64,000 nucleotides of DNA from Photorhabdus namnaonensis (GTDB lineage Bacteria > Pseudomonadota > Gammaproteobacteria > Enterobacterales > Enterobacteriaceae), in the NCBI RefSeq assembly GCF_001684335.1, contig NZ_LOIC01000072.1:188737-252736 (forward strand). Direction: 5' to 3'. This document shows, piece after piece, positions 46,480 through 55,543 of the stretch; within the stretch, counting starts at the first letter, position 1; every line of letters begins with the position of its first letter. The notes under the pieces are model-generated. The model saw only the letters and a list, made by a program, of their open reading frames with translations, was not told the DNA's origin and searched no databases. The translations under genes and the position numbers were made by a program.

Positions 46480-46509
46480 TCAATCTACCACTATTCAATC
46501 TACCACTAT
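46480..46509. repeat. Perfect 15-bp tandem duplication at the pilN stop
   Basis: TCAATCTACCACTAT occurs twice in a row (46480-46494 and 46495-46509). The second copy encodes the last codons and stop of pilN; the first lies just downstream, so it duplicates the gene end. Confidence 0.85.
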
Positions 46510-48105
46510 AGGAGTAATCATGACTACGATCACATTATGGTTTCTTTTGCCCTGACGGCTCCCACCCAAGAATTGATTATCCGGGCTACCCAAACCACTA
46601 CGATCACTGGTATCTGACTGCTGTTCAAATCCTGACAGCACCAGTGTTTCACCTGAATGTAGTCTCACCTTCTGACTGAATGCGCGTAAATCTATTGTCG
46701 GCAACTGCACCTGACCGGTCGCTTTCTCGCCAAACTTCTCCAGCCTCTTTAAATCGCTCAAACTAATGTTGTACTGCAACAATATTTGCTTGTCGGCCAT
46801 TGCATAAGGCAGCATCAACATATTAAAACCTGTCGTCACTGTCGCTGGTTCGATTCCTACTGAAATGCCAACTTGTGGCGTTGAAGTACTAGAAGTTGAC
46901 GAAACATAACCGGTCTGCGTTGCAACCTGCATCGGTACCGCTTGCAAATTCAGGGTAGTCACCGAAGGTTGAGTCACTATAGAGACTTTACCTTGGGTCG
47001 ATAACGCCTTGATCAGTAAGTTACTGTCACTAAATGGCCCCTTAAGAATATGAATATTGGTACTGATATCACTCCCCTCGGTAACACCGCTGCCCGCACC
47101 GCCCACTCCGATATGAGCGTCTTTATAGGCCAGTGACCAATCAACGCCATACTGATCAGCCCGATCGAACGTCAGGTTAAGGATCTTGACATTAAGCACC
47201 ACCTGCGTTGTCAATAATTTGTTCTGCTGATAAATATAATCCTTAATTCTATCAAGTACTTCGGGTGAATCAGTTACCACCAATGATGCCGTCGCCATCG
47301 ACAAAGTTAACTTACCTTCGCCAGGCGTTAGCATATTCGACACCGCTTTTTGAATCTCATCCATAACCGAACGGGTCAAAGAAGTCGCGAGAGTTTGGGA
47401 ACTACCGCTGTTGCCGTTACCGCTATCGCTTCCATTTAAGCCCCCGCCGAACGTGGCATTGGTCGTCGCTGTCACGCTGGAAGATAATGCATCCGTACCG
47501 GGCAATGCATATATTTGAAACACTCGCGTCTCTGTTTTGAAAATATGCACTGCTCCATTGTGTACTTTCCAATGCAATCCTGATGACAAAATGACCGAAT
47601 CAAGCAAACCTGCCAAGGAGCCATGCCAATGCACGTTTATTTTCATCTCTTCTGGTTGACCGCCCTCAGATATTGACTGCGTGTTCGAATTGACAACAAC
47701 CTCTTCCTGACCACTCTCTTTCACCTCCGATGCCGAACTGGGAGGAGACACTGTAAACCGTGCATCAGCACTGATCAGCACCGGCACGCCACAGATACGC
47801 TTGATCTTTTCCGCAAACTGACTCAGCGTCATCGGTTCCGCTTCCTCCAGCGTCAACATGCAAGAAACAGTTTCACCCTCCTTCTTTGATGGAATCTCCT
47901 TAGTTGATACCCAATAACCATGCTCGTGAACATGCACAGCCGTCACGGCGGCAGTATTGCGTAACTCCTTAATAATACTGTCAGCATTTGCCATCTCAGC
48001 ATCTGCCTGCCGATCAACATTAGAGATTGCCGCACAACTTGCCAGGCCAGTCGCTATACAGGGCAACAATATCAATCTGGAAAACGTCAAAAACTGGATA
48101 TGCAT
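46495..48105 (-). CDS. pilN: Type IVb pilus secretin PilN (outer-membrane lipoprotein)
   Basis: A secretin of about 536 residues. The signal peptide MHIQFLTFSRLILLPCIATGL ends in a lipobox LASC. N-domains follow, then a Ser/Gly/Asn-rich linker (SGNGNSGSSQT), and the C-terminal secretin domain contains VQLPTIDLRAFSQKVRLHSGETLVLSGFEQQ. It forms the outer-membrane ring for the pilus. The ATG at 48105 has GGGGTAA upstream; an in-frame upstream extension overlaps pilL and is rejected. Confidence 0.93.
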   Translation of the reverse strand: MHIQFLTFSRLILLPCIATGLASCAAISNVDRQADAEMANADSIIKELRNTAAVTAVHVHEHGYWVSTKEIPSKKEGETVSCMLTLEEAEPMTLSQFAEKIKRICGVPVLISADARFTVSPPSSASEVKESGQEEVVVNSNTQSISEGGQPEEMKINVHWHGSLAGLLDSVILSSGLHWKVHNGAVHIFKTETRVFQIYALPGTDALSSSVTATTNATFGGGLNGSDSGNGNSGSSQTLATSLTRSVMDEIQKAVSNMLTPGEGKLTLSMATASLVVTDSPEVLDRIKDYIYQQNKLLTTQVVLNVKILNLTFDRADQYGVDWSLAYKDAHIGVGGAGSGVTEGSDISTNIHILKGPFSDSNLLIKALSTQGKVSIVTQPSVTTLNLQAVPMQVATQTGYVSSTSSTSTPQVGISVGIEPATVTTGFNMLMLPYAMADKQILLQYNISLSDLKRLEKFGEKATGQVQLPTIDLRAFSQKVRLHSGETLVLSGFEQQSDTSDRSGLGSPDNQFLGGSRQGKRNHNVIVVMITPIVVD

Positions 48106-48109
48106 GTTA

Positions 48110-48451
48110 TTACCCCTGAGCCTGTACATGAACAAGCCGCTGTTCCTGATAAATATCGACAACGAAAGGACGATTCGCCATCGCATAGGCTTCGAACAGC
48201 TCGCTTACCGCATGGATAAACGTGCCATTAAAACGCAGACTAGCTCGGATAGGGAAATCATAGGAAGCATCCCATACCACTTGGTAGCCAGACCTACTCG
48301 CCCATTCTTGTGTAACATCACGCAAAGTTTGCCCCGGAGTGGCTGTCCACACCGTCGCCACAGGAACGGGTGTACGCATCGGTGTTGCATAAACGGCGAC
48401 ACTTGACATACAGACAAGGACCGTAAAAACATATGTGATTATTTTGTTCAT
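48110..48451 (-). CDS. pilL: PilL-like pilus protein (TcpQ-type C-terminal domain)
   Basis: About 113 residues: signal peptide MNKIITYVFTVLVCMSSVAVYA and a domain with WTATPGQTLRDVTQEWASRSGYQVVWDASYDFPI, typical of the TcpQ/PilL C-terminal family that aids secretin assembly. R64 PilL is about three times longer, so only this domain is kept here. The ATG at 48451 has GGAAAG upstream; upstream frame extension lacks a signal sequence. It lies 4 bases before pilN. Confidence 0.85.
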   Translation of the reverse strand: MNKIITYVFTVLVCMSSVAVYATPMRTPVPVATVWTATPGQTLRDVTQEWASRSGYQVVWDASYDFPIRASLRFNGTFIHAVSELFEAYAMANRPFVVDIYQEQRLVHVQAQG

Positions 48452-48586
48452 CGATCTTTCCAAAAAGAAAAAAAGTAATCCAAACAACCTGTTAACCAAG
48501 ACTAGCGACCCAAAGAAAGCCCGCTTGCGAAACAACAACGAGTATTTCCAACAACTAATATTTCCAACAACTAATATTCCCAGCAA

Positions 48587-49111
48587 CTACAGTATTTCCA
48601 CCAGCGCACCGTCAGATACAAACTTCCGAACATCATCCGGTAATCGTCTGGCAAGCAGACTCTCTACCCGTTTTCCTCTACCATCGATGAGTCTGGAACC
48701 CTGCTTAAAACCAATCTGATCGGGTTCAGCACTCCATTTAAGTAATTCTCCGAAAGCGCCATGCAACAACCCATTGTCGCCGGAGAGGGTATTTTTGCGG
48801 AAAATATAGACATGAGTCCCTGAAATAAATCCCCCCCAGAGACACTGGCTGGCAACGTTGTCACACCAGGCATCGGTATTTACCCACTCCATATGCAAAG
48901 CGGTTAATGCCTGCTGCATCTTGCGACTTTTGATCACGCCAACGGAATGATGATTAAGCAATTGCACACCGGCTGAAGCATAGCTACGAAACAGCGCGGC
49001 TACATCAGTCTTGGCACGCACTGACTGCACACGCACTTCATACAACAACTCACCAAAAATCAGTTGCATAATAAATACGACGGCAATCCCAACAATCGCT
49101 AATGGCCACAT
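48587..49111 (-). CDS. pilM: PilM-like pilus biogenesis protein
   Basis: A 174-residue protein with one N-terminal membrane anchor (MWPLAIVGIAVVFIMQLIFG) and a periplasmic domain beginning RVQSVRAKTDVAALFRSYASAGVQLL. Similarity to R64 PilM is mainly in the anchor and general layout, so the assignment rests partly on context between pilV and pilL. AGGAG precedes the ATG. Confidence 0.68.
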   Translation of the reverse strand: MWPLAIVGIAVVFIMQLIFGELLYEVRVQSVRAKTDVAALFRSYASAGVQLLNHHSVGVIKSRKMQQALTALHMEWVNTDAWCDNVASQCLWGGFISGTHVYIFRKNTLSGDNGLLHGAFGELLKWSAEPDQIGFKQGSRLIDGRGKRVESLLARRLPDDVRKFVSDGALVEIL

Positions 49112-49176
49112 TTATGTTCTCCTAATTACTCTAGATTGGTTAACGCCAAATCATCAGATGCACAAGATGCTGCTTA

Positions 49177-50763
49177 TCAGTTATGAATTTTCAAAATATG
49201 GGTACTGTTTTTAGAAGAATGGAACACGCTGGCAATGTTATATTTGCGATGTGGTCCAGCAATGAATGACACTATGCAAGTTCTTGTATTGTTTAGATTT
49301 ACCTTGGAATTCTCTTCTGGATAATCCCCCAGTCCAGATCGTTGAAAAACAAGCGGTAAATCAGATTCTTGGTTGTTGCCATTTTTATCCGCTTCATACA
49401 CCGCCAACACGCAACGCATACGATGGTGATTAGAAATCGGAGGTGTAGAGACGGTGACTAACACAGGGGCATTTGAATTGTTAAAAAAAGGCTGACGCCG
49501 ACTGTTTACTTTACCGTCACCGCTAACATAATAGGTATCTCCCTTACTTGTTATCCCTGACGACATTCCCGATGCAAGCCGATAGCCACTGCTGATTACC
49601 GCTTGATTTGCCAATAACCGCCTGCTTCCACTCGCATCTCTCCATTCCAAATCTGACTTATCGACATTAATCCCCTGACACACCAACAGTTCTCCCTGCT
49701 TGCTCATGGAGAGGTTACCTAACGCAGGGCACTTGCCACCGACAAGATTTCCAGTTTGAGTATTGATCACTAAATTATTGCCAACAACGACGTTATTATC
49801 CGCATGAATATCACCGGCAGCCAAAGTCCCTTTACTACCGGGATTGGCATTACCATCAAGGATAAACAACGTGCCATGCTCTGGATTGACAACCACTTCA
49901 CCGTCGCTATTTTGTTCAATATAGGAGGTGTTTCCCTGAGAGCGGGCAGAAAAGACGATCTTATTCACACCATTAACCATGCCGGGGCCTTGCATCGACA
50001 ACGTATCCACCTGCTCAAGACCGTGACCGCCCATGTTGATGCTGGTTTCCATCCTATTCCACTCTGGATGCCCGCCTATTTTTTGTCGATGAAGCAAGTC
50101 GCCCGCCAATGTTCCCGGGCCATAGATTGACGCATCCCGCATGAACGGAGCATAAAAAATACGGCCAATCTCCTTGGGTTGTTCCTTGAAAAAACCAGCA
50201 AAAGATTCAGGCGCATTGACCTGACCATAACTATTCCAATAAGTAGCCGGATTACGATGATCCCGATTTCTATAATCCAGATACAGGCCGCCAACCCCAA
50301 TCAATTGCGCAATCTTCATCGAATGTTTAGCAACATCAGGCTGTTTTCCATTAGCCATTGCTGGAACGCTATAAATCAACGGATCAATACGTTTTTTGCC
50401 ATTAGGCAACATGACAACGCGTAATACGCCATCATATTTCTGACCAAGCGGATTGACTGTATTCTGGTCAAGCCCCGGAGGTAAATAGGAAGGTAACTCT
50501 GCCCAATTAATTGGTGCTGGAGTGGGTCCACGACTTAGAGCGACATAATTATCATTAACATAATCCACCACCGCATCACCAAGATGTTGGATCTGCCCGG
50601 CGACGACCTGATTCACCAGCATATCACTCTGTCTGTTGAGATAAACCACACCAACCACCATCATTGATGCCAGTACTATCAGTGCAACAGTCACTTCCAG
50701 CAAAGTGAAACCTGCATCATGGCGGCTTATCATCAATATAGATACAGACTCATCATCATGCAT
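49177..50763 (-). CDS. pilV: PilV minor pilin / tip adhesin
   Basis: A 528-residue prepilin-like protein. After a 17-residue leader it has G/FTLLEVTVALIVLASMMVVGVVYL, the class-III prepilin cleavage and helix, then the shufflon-PilV N-terminal domain (QHLGDAVVDYVNDNYVALS...) and a long beta-rich C-terminal part, the likely tip-adhesin region. No recombinase gene or repeated invertible sites like the R64 shufflon are seen nearby, so the tip appears fixed. AAGGA precedes the ATG. Confidence 0.9.
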   Translation of the reverse strand: MHDDESVSILMISRHDAGFTLLEVTVALIVLASMMVVGVVYLNRQSDMLVNQVVAGQIQHLGDAVVDYVNDNYVALSRGPTPAPINWAELPSYLPPGLDQNTVNPLGQKYDGVLRVVMLPNGKKRIDPLIYSVPAMANGKQPDVAKHSMKIAQLIGVGGLYLDYRNRDHRNPATYWNSYGQVNAPESFAGFFKEQPKEIGRIFYAPFMRDASIYGPGTLAGDLLHRQKIGGHPEWNRMETSINMGGHGLEQVDTLSMQGPGMVNGVNKIVFSARSQGNTSYIEQNSDGEVVVNPEHGTLFILDGNANPGSKGTLAAGDIHADNNVVVGNNLVINTQTGNLVGGKCPALGNLSMSKQGELLVCQGINVDKSDLEWRDASGSRRLLANQAVISSGYRLASGMSSGITSKGDTYYVSGDGKVNSRRQPFFNNSNAPVLVTVSTPPISNHHRMRCVLAVYEADKNGNNQESDLPLVFQRSGLGDYPEENSKVNLNNTRTCIVSFIAGPHRKYNIASVFHSSKNSTHILKIHN

Positions 50764-50860
50764 AAATAGTCCTTCTTAATCATACGTAAGAAAATCTATT
50801 CCATCCGATAAACTATTTATCCCCATAGCGATCCCGCCCAAGGGAACGACACTGCACTGG

Positions 50861-51658
50861 CTACCTATTGAAAAGCGCCATAATCAATCCCGCGACTGCC
50901 AGACCCGGGCCGAAAGGTATCTGTGGCGCCGTTCTCATACTGCATAGTCGCCAAATCGCCAGATAACTTATTAGTGTGAAACTTGCTGCCAGCAAAATCA
51001 TGAATGGAAGCGCTTCCACCCCCAACCAGGCGCCAAGCGCCGCCAGAAATTTAGCATCTCCCATTCCCAACGCATCACGCTGGACCCATTGCCGGGCAAT
51101 CCACGCCACCAGCCTGAAAAACAGATATCCACAAACCGCGCCACTGACGGCCAAAGGTAATGCCACAAATCCGGCAGAATGCAGATTGAACAACAATCCT
51201 AGCCACAGCAAAGAAAGCGTCAGTTGATCGGGCAGCAGCATATGTTCGAAATCAATGATCGCCAGCGCGATCAACATCGAACTCAACACCAACAACCCCA
51301 ACAACCCGTAACTCCACCCCAGATCCAAAGCCAGTAAAGAAAAAAGTAGCGCTACCGCACCTTCAACCAGTGGATAGCGTATAGAAATCGTACCGTTACA
51401 GTATCGACAAAGCCCTTTCTGGTACAAATAGCTCAACAAGGGAATATTATCGCGGGCCGCTAACACGTGGCTGCAACGTGGACAATGGGAACGGGGAAAA
51501 CAGAGATTAAAGTCGGCAGACTCGCTATTGATTTCGGAGAAAATCATCATCGGCAAGCGGCAGACCACCACATTAAGAAAACTTCCGACACACAACCCTA
51601 GCAACCCGGATGCCAGAACCAAGCACCCGGTAGAAGATTGCAACCACCCTATCATCAT
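50861..51658 (-). CDS. pilU: Prepilin peptidase PilU
   Basis: A 265-residue A24-family aspartic peptidase that cleaves PilS and PilV and methylates the new N-terminus. The cysteine tetrad CPRCSHV...CRYC, conserved Asp in IIDFEHMLLPDQLTL and the GMGDAKFLAALGAWLG motif (GxGDxK) are intact, with about 7 membrane segments. GGGAG precedes the ATG at 51658. In R64 it also lies between pilS and pilV. Confidence 0.94.
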   Translation of the reverse strand: MMIGWLQSSTGCLVLASGLLGLCVGSFLNVVVCRLPMMIFSEINSESADFNLCFPRSHCPRCSHVLAARDNIPLLSYLYQKGLCRYCNGTISIRYPLVEGAVALLFSLLALDLGWSYGLLGLLVLSSMLIALAIIDFEHMLLPDQLTLSLLWLGLLFNLHSAGFVALPLAVSGAVCGYLFFRLVAWIARQWVQRDALGMGDAKFLAALGAWLGVEALPFMILLAASFTLISYLAIWRLCSMRTAPQIPFGPGLAVAGLIMALFNR

Positions 51659-51817
51659 GATGATCTCCCGGCAGATTCAGCACACAACGAACCGCATTGG
51701 ATAAGAGAACAACAACAAAACCAGCGAAACCGGCTGTTTCCATCACTAAGAAAATGCAGCTTGAAAAGCCTTCACCAAGCCTGCCAAGCCACATATCACA
51801 TCAAAACAATCCATGTC

Positions 51818-52384
51818 CTAACTGGCAGAAACAAGCGTCACGGTATTTGCATCGTTGGCACTACATGCCGATTCAATTTGCGCCAAAGTCGAATCTGGTT
51901 TAATTTCTATGCCAGATTGTTGTCCTTTCCCACTCCCAACGGCCATTTTCGACCAACCCGCTACCCGCAATTTCAGCGAAAGTTGCTGGCAAGCCTCATC
52001 AGGCACATTCTGATACTCAATTTTAAAGGTCTGAGCGGTGGCATCGCCCGGAGAAATAGTTACCTTGCCATTCCAACTATTAAAAATAATCCCGGTCTTA
52101 CCATCCTGAGTCATATTGGCGGGAACGACTTTGTAATTAATGGCGATCTTATTATCCAAACTGTCATAGCCTTTGGCGCCATTTTTAATTGACTTCAAAT
52201 TTGCGGCCATCTGAGTAATATTCGACGATTCAGTTGAGATTTCCGAAGCCCGGAACAACTTACCAATCCCGGCGGCGGCGGCGGCCAATATCACAATGCC
52301 GACAATCATCACAACCAATGCTTCAATCAGCGTAAAACCTGATTGACGCCTGGCGCCACGCAATACATTGACTTTCTTATTCAT
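51818..52384 (-). CDS. pilS: Major pilin PilS
   Basis: A 188-residue prepilin. Leader of about 15 residues ending in Q-S-G, then FTLIEALVVMIVGIVILAAAAAGIGKLF, the type IVb N-terminal helix with Glu5. Two cysteines in the C-terminal half (DEACQQ, ESACSAND) are placed to form the pilin disulfide loop. The ATG at 52384 has GGAG 9 bases upstream; a GTG three codons earlier is rejected. It is the first gene of the operon here. Confidence 0.93.
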   Translation of the reverse strand: MNKKVNVLRGARRQSGFTLIEALVVMIVGIVILAAAAAGIGKLFRASEISTESSNITQMAANLKSIKNGAKGYDSLDNKIAINYKVVPANMTQDGKTGIIFNSWNGKVTISPGDATAQTFKIEYQNVPDEACQQLSLKLRVAGWSKMAVGSGKGQQSGIEIKPDSTLAQIESACSANDANTVTLVSAS

Positions 52385-53011
52385 GCTAATCACTCCAAAA
52401 TCAAAATAAGAGACGCATTACCACTCACATACTCACCAAATGAAACAAAATCTTAACGCAATAATAACACACATGAAAACATTTAAAACACTTTAGTGTT
52501 TCATATTGAAATTAATCCTATAGATTACAATTTGAAAAATAAAATTGTTTAAAACGTTCAAAAATCACACAAACGATCGTCAAAAACTATCAAATATTTT
52601 AATTTCAATCGCGAATATCGATTAAAATTGATGATATAGCCTATTAAAAAATCAATGAATTTTATTCAGTCAATTAGCTGCAAACAATAAAACATAATTA
52701 ATTTTTATATATAAAATTAACTTGTTGTTAAGACTTGCTGTTGTACCGGGCCTGTCACAGATCACATTTTTGTAAAAATGGGGTACGCAACAGTGTTCAA
52801 CACTGAGTGCTCTTTGCTGAAGAAAAAAGCCTTTCATTAACCAAGGTTTTTTAAATGCGGACAGCGAATTTTTACTCGCTATTTATTGAGGAAGGAATAG
52901 AGAATTTAAGCTTAAATGAAACGAAATCAACACTAAGCCGATATCTTAAATCAGAAAGTGTGGTTCTTTGACTGACCATTTATTATTCGACAAAACTATA
53001 ATAAGTAAAAG
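52385..53011. other. Pilus-operon upstream region with a possible 38-aa frame
   Basis: About 630 AT-rich bases between pilS and the Hint gene; the pilS promoter must lie here. A small plus-strand frame at 52855-52971 encodes 38 residues starting MRTANFYSLFIEEGIENLSL; it has no strong ribosome binding site and no recognised family. I do not call it a gene. Confidence 0.4.
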
Positions 53012-53033
53012 GCCACCTCCATTAGGAGGTGGC
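53012..53033 (-). terminator. Terminator of the Hint-domain gene
   Basis: On the minus strand CCACCTCC, TAAT and GGAGGTGG are followed by CCTTTTACTT. It lies about 30 bases beyond the stop of the Hint-domain gene. Confidence 0.85.
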
Positions 53034-53060
53034 GCAGTTTAATACTGACAATTAAAAAGA

Positions 53061-54848
53061 TCAATTTGCTATCGATACTTTTCTTTGCAGGTTATTATCA
53101 CCGACTAAAATGCCACCAGCAAAAAGCAAAGCATCTTCAGGTAACAATTCACTTTTATCATCTGTTTTTTCTAACACGAAATTATATACGTTTAATGGAT
53201 CAGTGTTTCTCAATTTAACTGAGCTAAGGGTAGTTTGACCATCACGTGTATATATTGTATCACCAGCCTTAAGTTCATCGGCTTTGACTATTCCTCGTAA
53301 TGTTGCAACAGGATGCGTTGGCGTCAGTGAAACTTTTTCACCGTTATTATAAATTAAATCAACAAATTCAGTATCGTGACCTACAATACGGCTTTTCACT
53401 TGTAATACACCACCTTGCTTTGTTAAAACTCTATCGCCTGAACGTATATCTTCAACCTTCTTCTTAGAACCATCGGCCATATCTACTAATGTACCTTCAG
53501 CAATACAACCATATTGGATGTTAATAGGTGGGTAAATGAATTGTGAATCAGACGGAGTACTTCCGTCCTTATTAGTATAAGTGAATTGAATAGCAGATGC
53601 TTCCTTATCAGACCTATCAGGAGTTGTGAGAACAGTAGCCTGTAAATCCAATACATACCTCTCGTTATTCTTCCAGCATATTCCCCCAAAATTAGCGTAG
53701 GCTGAGTCTTTGGAGAAATCCCATGTCAATCTTTTACCGCTTTCATCGACCTTTACATGTTCCCAAAATATATTTTCACCAATTTCTTTTGCTTTACATC
53801 CACCACCAGTATCAAGGCCAACCAGCGTCAAATCCGCGCTTATGTGTAAACTCTTGGTTCCCTTAGGCTTTTTATTCTCATCAATCAGGATATAGTCATC
53901 GAATTCAACACTGCCAATGATTTCCATGTTGATATATGTATTCTTATTTGGCAGCTTTGGCGTCATTGGACCATAATCGCAAGCATCGGGAGCTCCGTGT
54001 TCAGGATTTGCTCTATTTAAGCAAACGATTATTGGGCGCATATGCTGTAAATACTCCTTATAACCAAGGTCCGTGTTACATATCTTCTTTTTTACATAAT
54101 CAGGTGCATTAGGTGACGTGTTACACATCTCTTTTGGAACATCGTCGAAATAAAGTATATTTGATTTCATGATAATTGGCCCGTCACTGAGACTTATTCC
54201 ATTTATTTTTCCCTGATATGTTGCAACAGCGATAACAGAAGATTGATTAGGATTATTAATACCATCAAGTATATCTTCTTCAGAAACGGCTTCCGTTGTA
54301 TGGCTCCGTACTTCCTTACCTTCTATACTGCTTGAACCTGATGCGATTACCTGTCTAGATTTTTTATCTTTATCAAGTGCAAAAACCACAAGTGAGTCTT
54401 GGAACGATGAAGGAAGGGAAGGATCAGGATAATAAAGAGAATTAAAAACTGTAGCTGAAATTGATTTATAATCTTTAGAAGGTATGATTACAGGCTGCCC
54501 GAAAAAATTTTCAGGATCTTTATTCGAGCGATGTATTTCAAGCGATTTCCCACTCTTAATCAGTGCATGTTGCTTTGCTTTTATCGTCTCAATATCTTTA
54601 AAAACATCAGGATACTTCTGTTCAGTAATACCACTGTAGCGTAACAGTGCTCTATAGCCCCCCTCATGTGAAGGAATAGTTAAATTAATCACTTTAGGTT
54701 TATTAGGCGTCTTAATGCTATCTAAAAGTTCAGATACGGCCTTATAATCATCTATAGATAATGTATCAATTTTCGTATCAGCAAGGCATGAGATTATAGG
54801 GGTGAGCAGTATGATAAAAAAAACAAATATTCTTTTGTATAGAGTCAT
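53061..54848 (-). CDS. Exported protein with C-terminal Hint (intein-like) domain
   Basis: About 595 residues. The N-terminal signal is MTLYKRIFVFFIILLTPIISCLA; IISC also fits a lipobox, so it may be a lipoprotein. The first 445 residues are unidentified, with several Cys and Gly-rich beta segments. The last 148 residues are a Hint domain: Cys448 (YGCIAEGTLVDMADG), block-B TPTHP with His512, and FAGGILVGD near the end. The usual C-terminal His-Asn plus nucleophile is absent, suggesting Cys-driven N-terminal cleavage without splicing. AGGA precedes the ATG. It stands alone between the pilus operon and the PVC. Confidence 0.8.
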   Translation of the reverse strand: MTLYKRIFVFFIILLTPIISCLADTKIDTLSIDDYKAVSELLDSIKTPNKPKVINLTIPSHEGGYRALLRYSGITEQKYPDVFKDIETIKAKQHALIKSGKSLEIHRSNKDPENFFGQPVIIPSKDYKSISATVFNSLYYPDPSLPSSFQDSLVVFALDKDKKSRQVIASGSSSIEGKEVRSHTTEAVSEEDILDGINNPNQSSVIAVATYQGKINGISLSDGPIIMKSNILYFDDVPKEMCNTSPNAPDYVKKKICNTDLGYKEYLQHMRPIIVCLNRANPEHGAPDACDYGPMTPKLPNKNTYINMEIIGSVEFDDYILIDENKKPKGTKSLHISADLTLVGLDTGGGCKAKEIGENIFWEHVKVDESGKRLTWDFSKDSAYANFGGICWKNNERYVLDLQATVLTTPDRSDKEASAIQFTYTNKDGSTPSDSQFIYPPINIQYGCIAEGTLVDMADGSKKKVEDIRSGDRVLTKQGGVLQVKSRIVGHDTEFVDLIYNNGEKVSLTPTHPVATLRGIVKADELKAGDTIYTRDGQTTLSSVKLRNTDPLNVYNFVLEKTDDKSELLPEDALLFAGGILVGDNNLQRKVSIAN

Positions 54849-55427
54849 AATTTTTCCTATGAAATAATAAAAATTTCCTAAGTCAAAAACATTACACAAA
54901 CTTTATTTACAAATCGCTATTTGTTGAACTTTAAACTGATAGGTAGTATATTAACATTATAATTTAATCTTAAAATTATTAATTAAAGGGAAAGTATATT
55001 AAAACCAAAACCACATATATAATTAATAGTCACTTATAATAAAATATCAAGATTTTTATATTTTCTTTCCTTATGAAAAATTTTTAGCGTAAATATCTGC
55101 TGGGATGTGTACTCAAACATTGAGTAAGTGTTATTAACTTTAAGCACAGCAGACATCCCAATAAAAGTTTACTCCAGATAATTAACTCATCATAAATTTC
55201 TTCCTTCATAGTGAAATAAAAAAGTCACAGGTACTTAATATCACCCACTGTTTTCAATAATCAGACTTAATCTATTCCAAACTAAAATAATGAAAAACTT
55301 GCTATGAGCATATAAAAATGTCGGTTCTGTAACATTATTAAAAAATCCATCTTGAATCACTTTATTAATTAATGATAAGAATAAAATAAAAATTATTTCC
55401 ACAAACCAAAAAATATCCATCATGAAT
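54849..55427. other. Region upstream of the PVC with hairpins
   Basis: About 580 AT-rich bases. It contains a nested inverted repeat at 55101-55160 (TGGGATGT / ACATCCCA, with TACTCAA / TTGAGTA inside). A minus-strand frame at 55241-55423 would encode a 60-residue hydrophobic protein (MMDIFWFVEIIFILFLSLI...), but it has no clear ribosome binding site. The PVC promoter should lie near the right end. Confidence 0.45.
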
Positions 55428-55461
55428 AATAACCTTTAAAAATCAGGTTATTGCGGTAGCC
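55428..55461 (+). promoter_or_regulatory. ops/RfaH-like element in the PVC leader
   Basis: A perfect hairpin (AATAACCT at 55428-55435 and AGGTTATT at 55445-55452) is followed at once by GCGGTAGCC, close to the ops core GGCGGTAG. The element lies about 85 bases before pvc1. RfaH uses ops to load onto RNA polymerase and carry it through long operons of surface and secretion genes, which would suit a PVC. Confidence 0.55.
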
Positions 55462-55543
55462 ATACCTATATTTTCAATGCTAGTAAAAAAACGATAGAGC
55501 TTTTCTTAGATTTTAAACATCAATAACTAATAAAGGAAGAATC

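Noticed and set aside
46846-46870. GGTTCGATTCC stretch resembling a tRNA T-arm
   Set aside because: It lies inside the secretin gene on the other strand and no acceptor stem or anticodon arm can be folded around it.
47957-48406. 149-codon plus-strand frame opposite pilN and pilL
   Set aside because: Antisense to a secretin start and its lipobox region, which are clearly coding on the other strand.
51638-52192. 184-codon plus-strand frame opposite pilS and the pilU start
   Set aside because: Antisense shadow of the major pilin gene.
52855-52971. 38-residue plus-strand frame MRTANFYSLFIEEG...
   Set aside because: Too short, no clear ribosome binding site, no family; mentioned only in the intergenic entry.
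55241-55423. 60-residue hydrophobic minus-strand frame upstream of the PVC
   Set aside because: AT-rich sequence readily yields hydrophobic frames on one strand; no ribosome binding site was seen.
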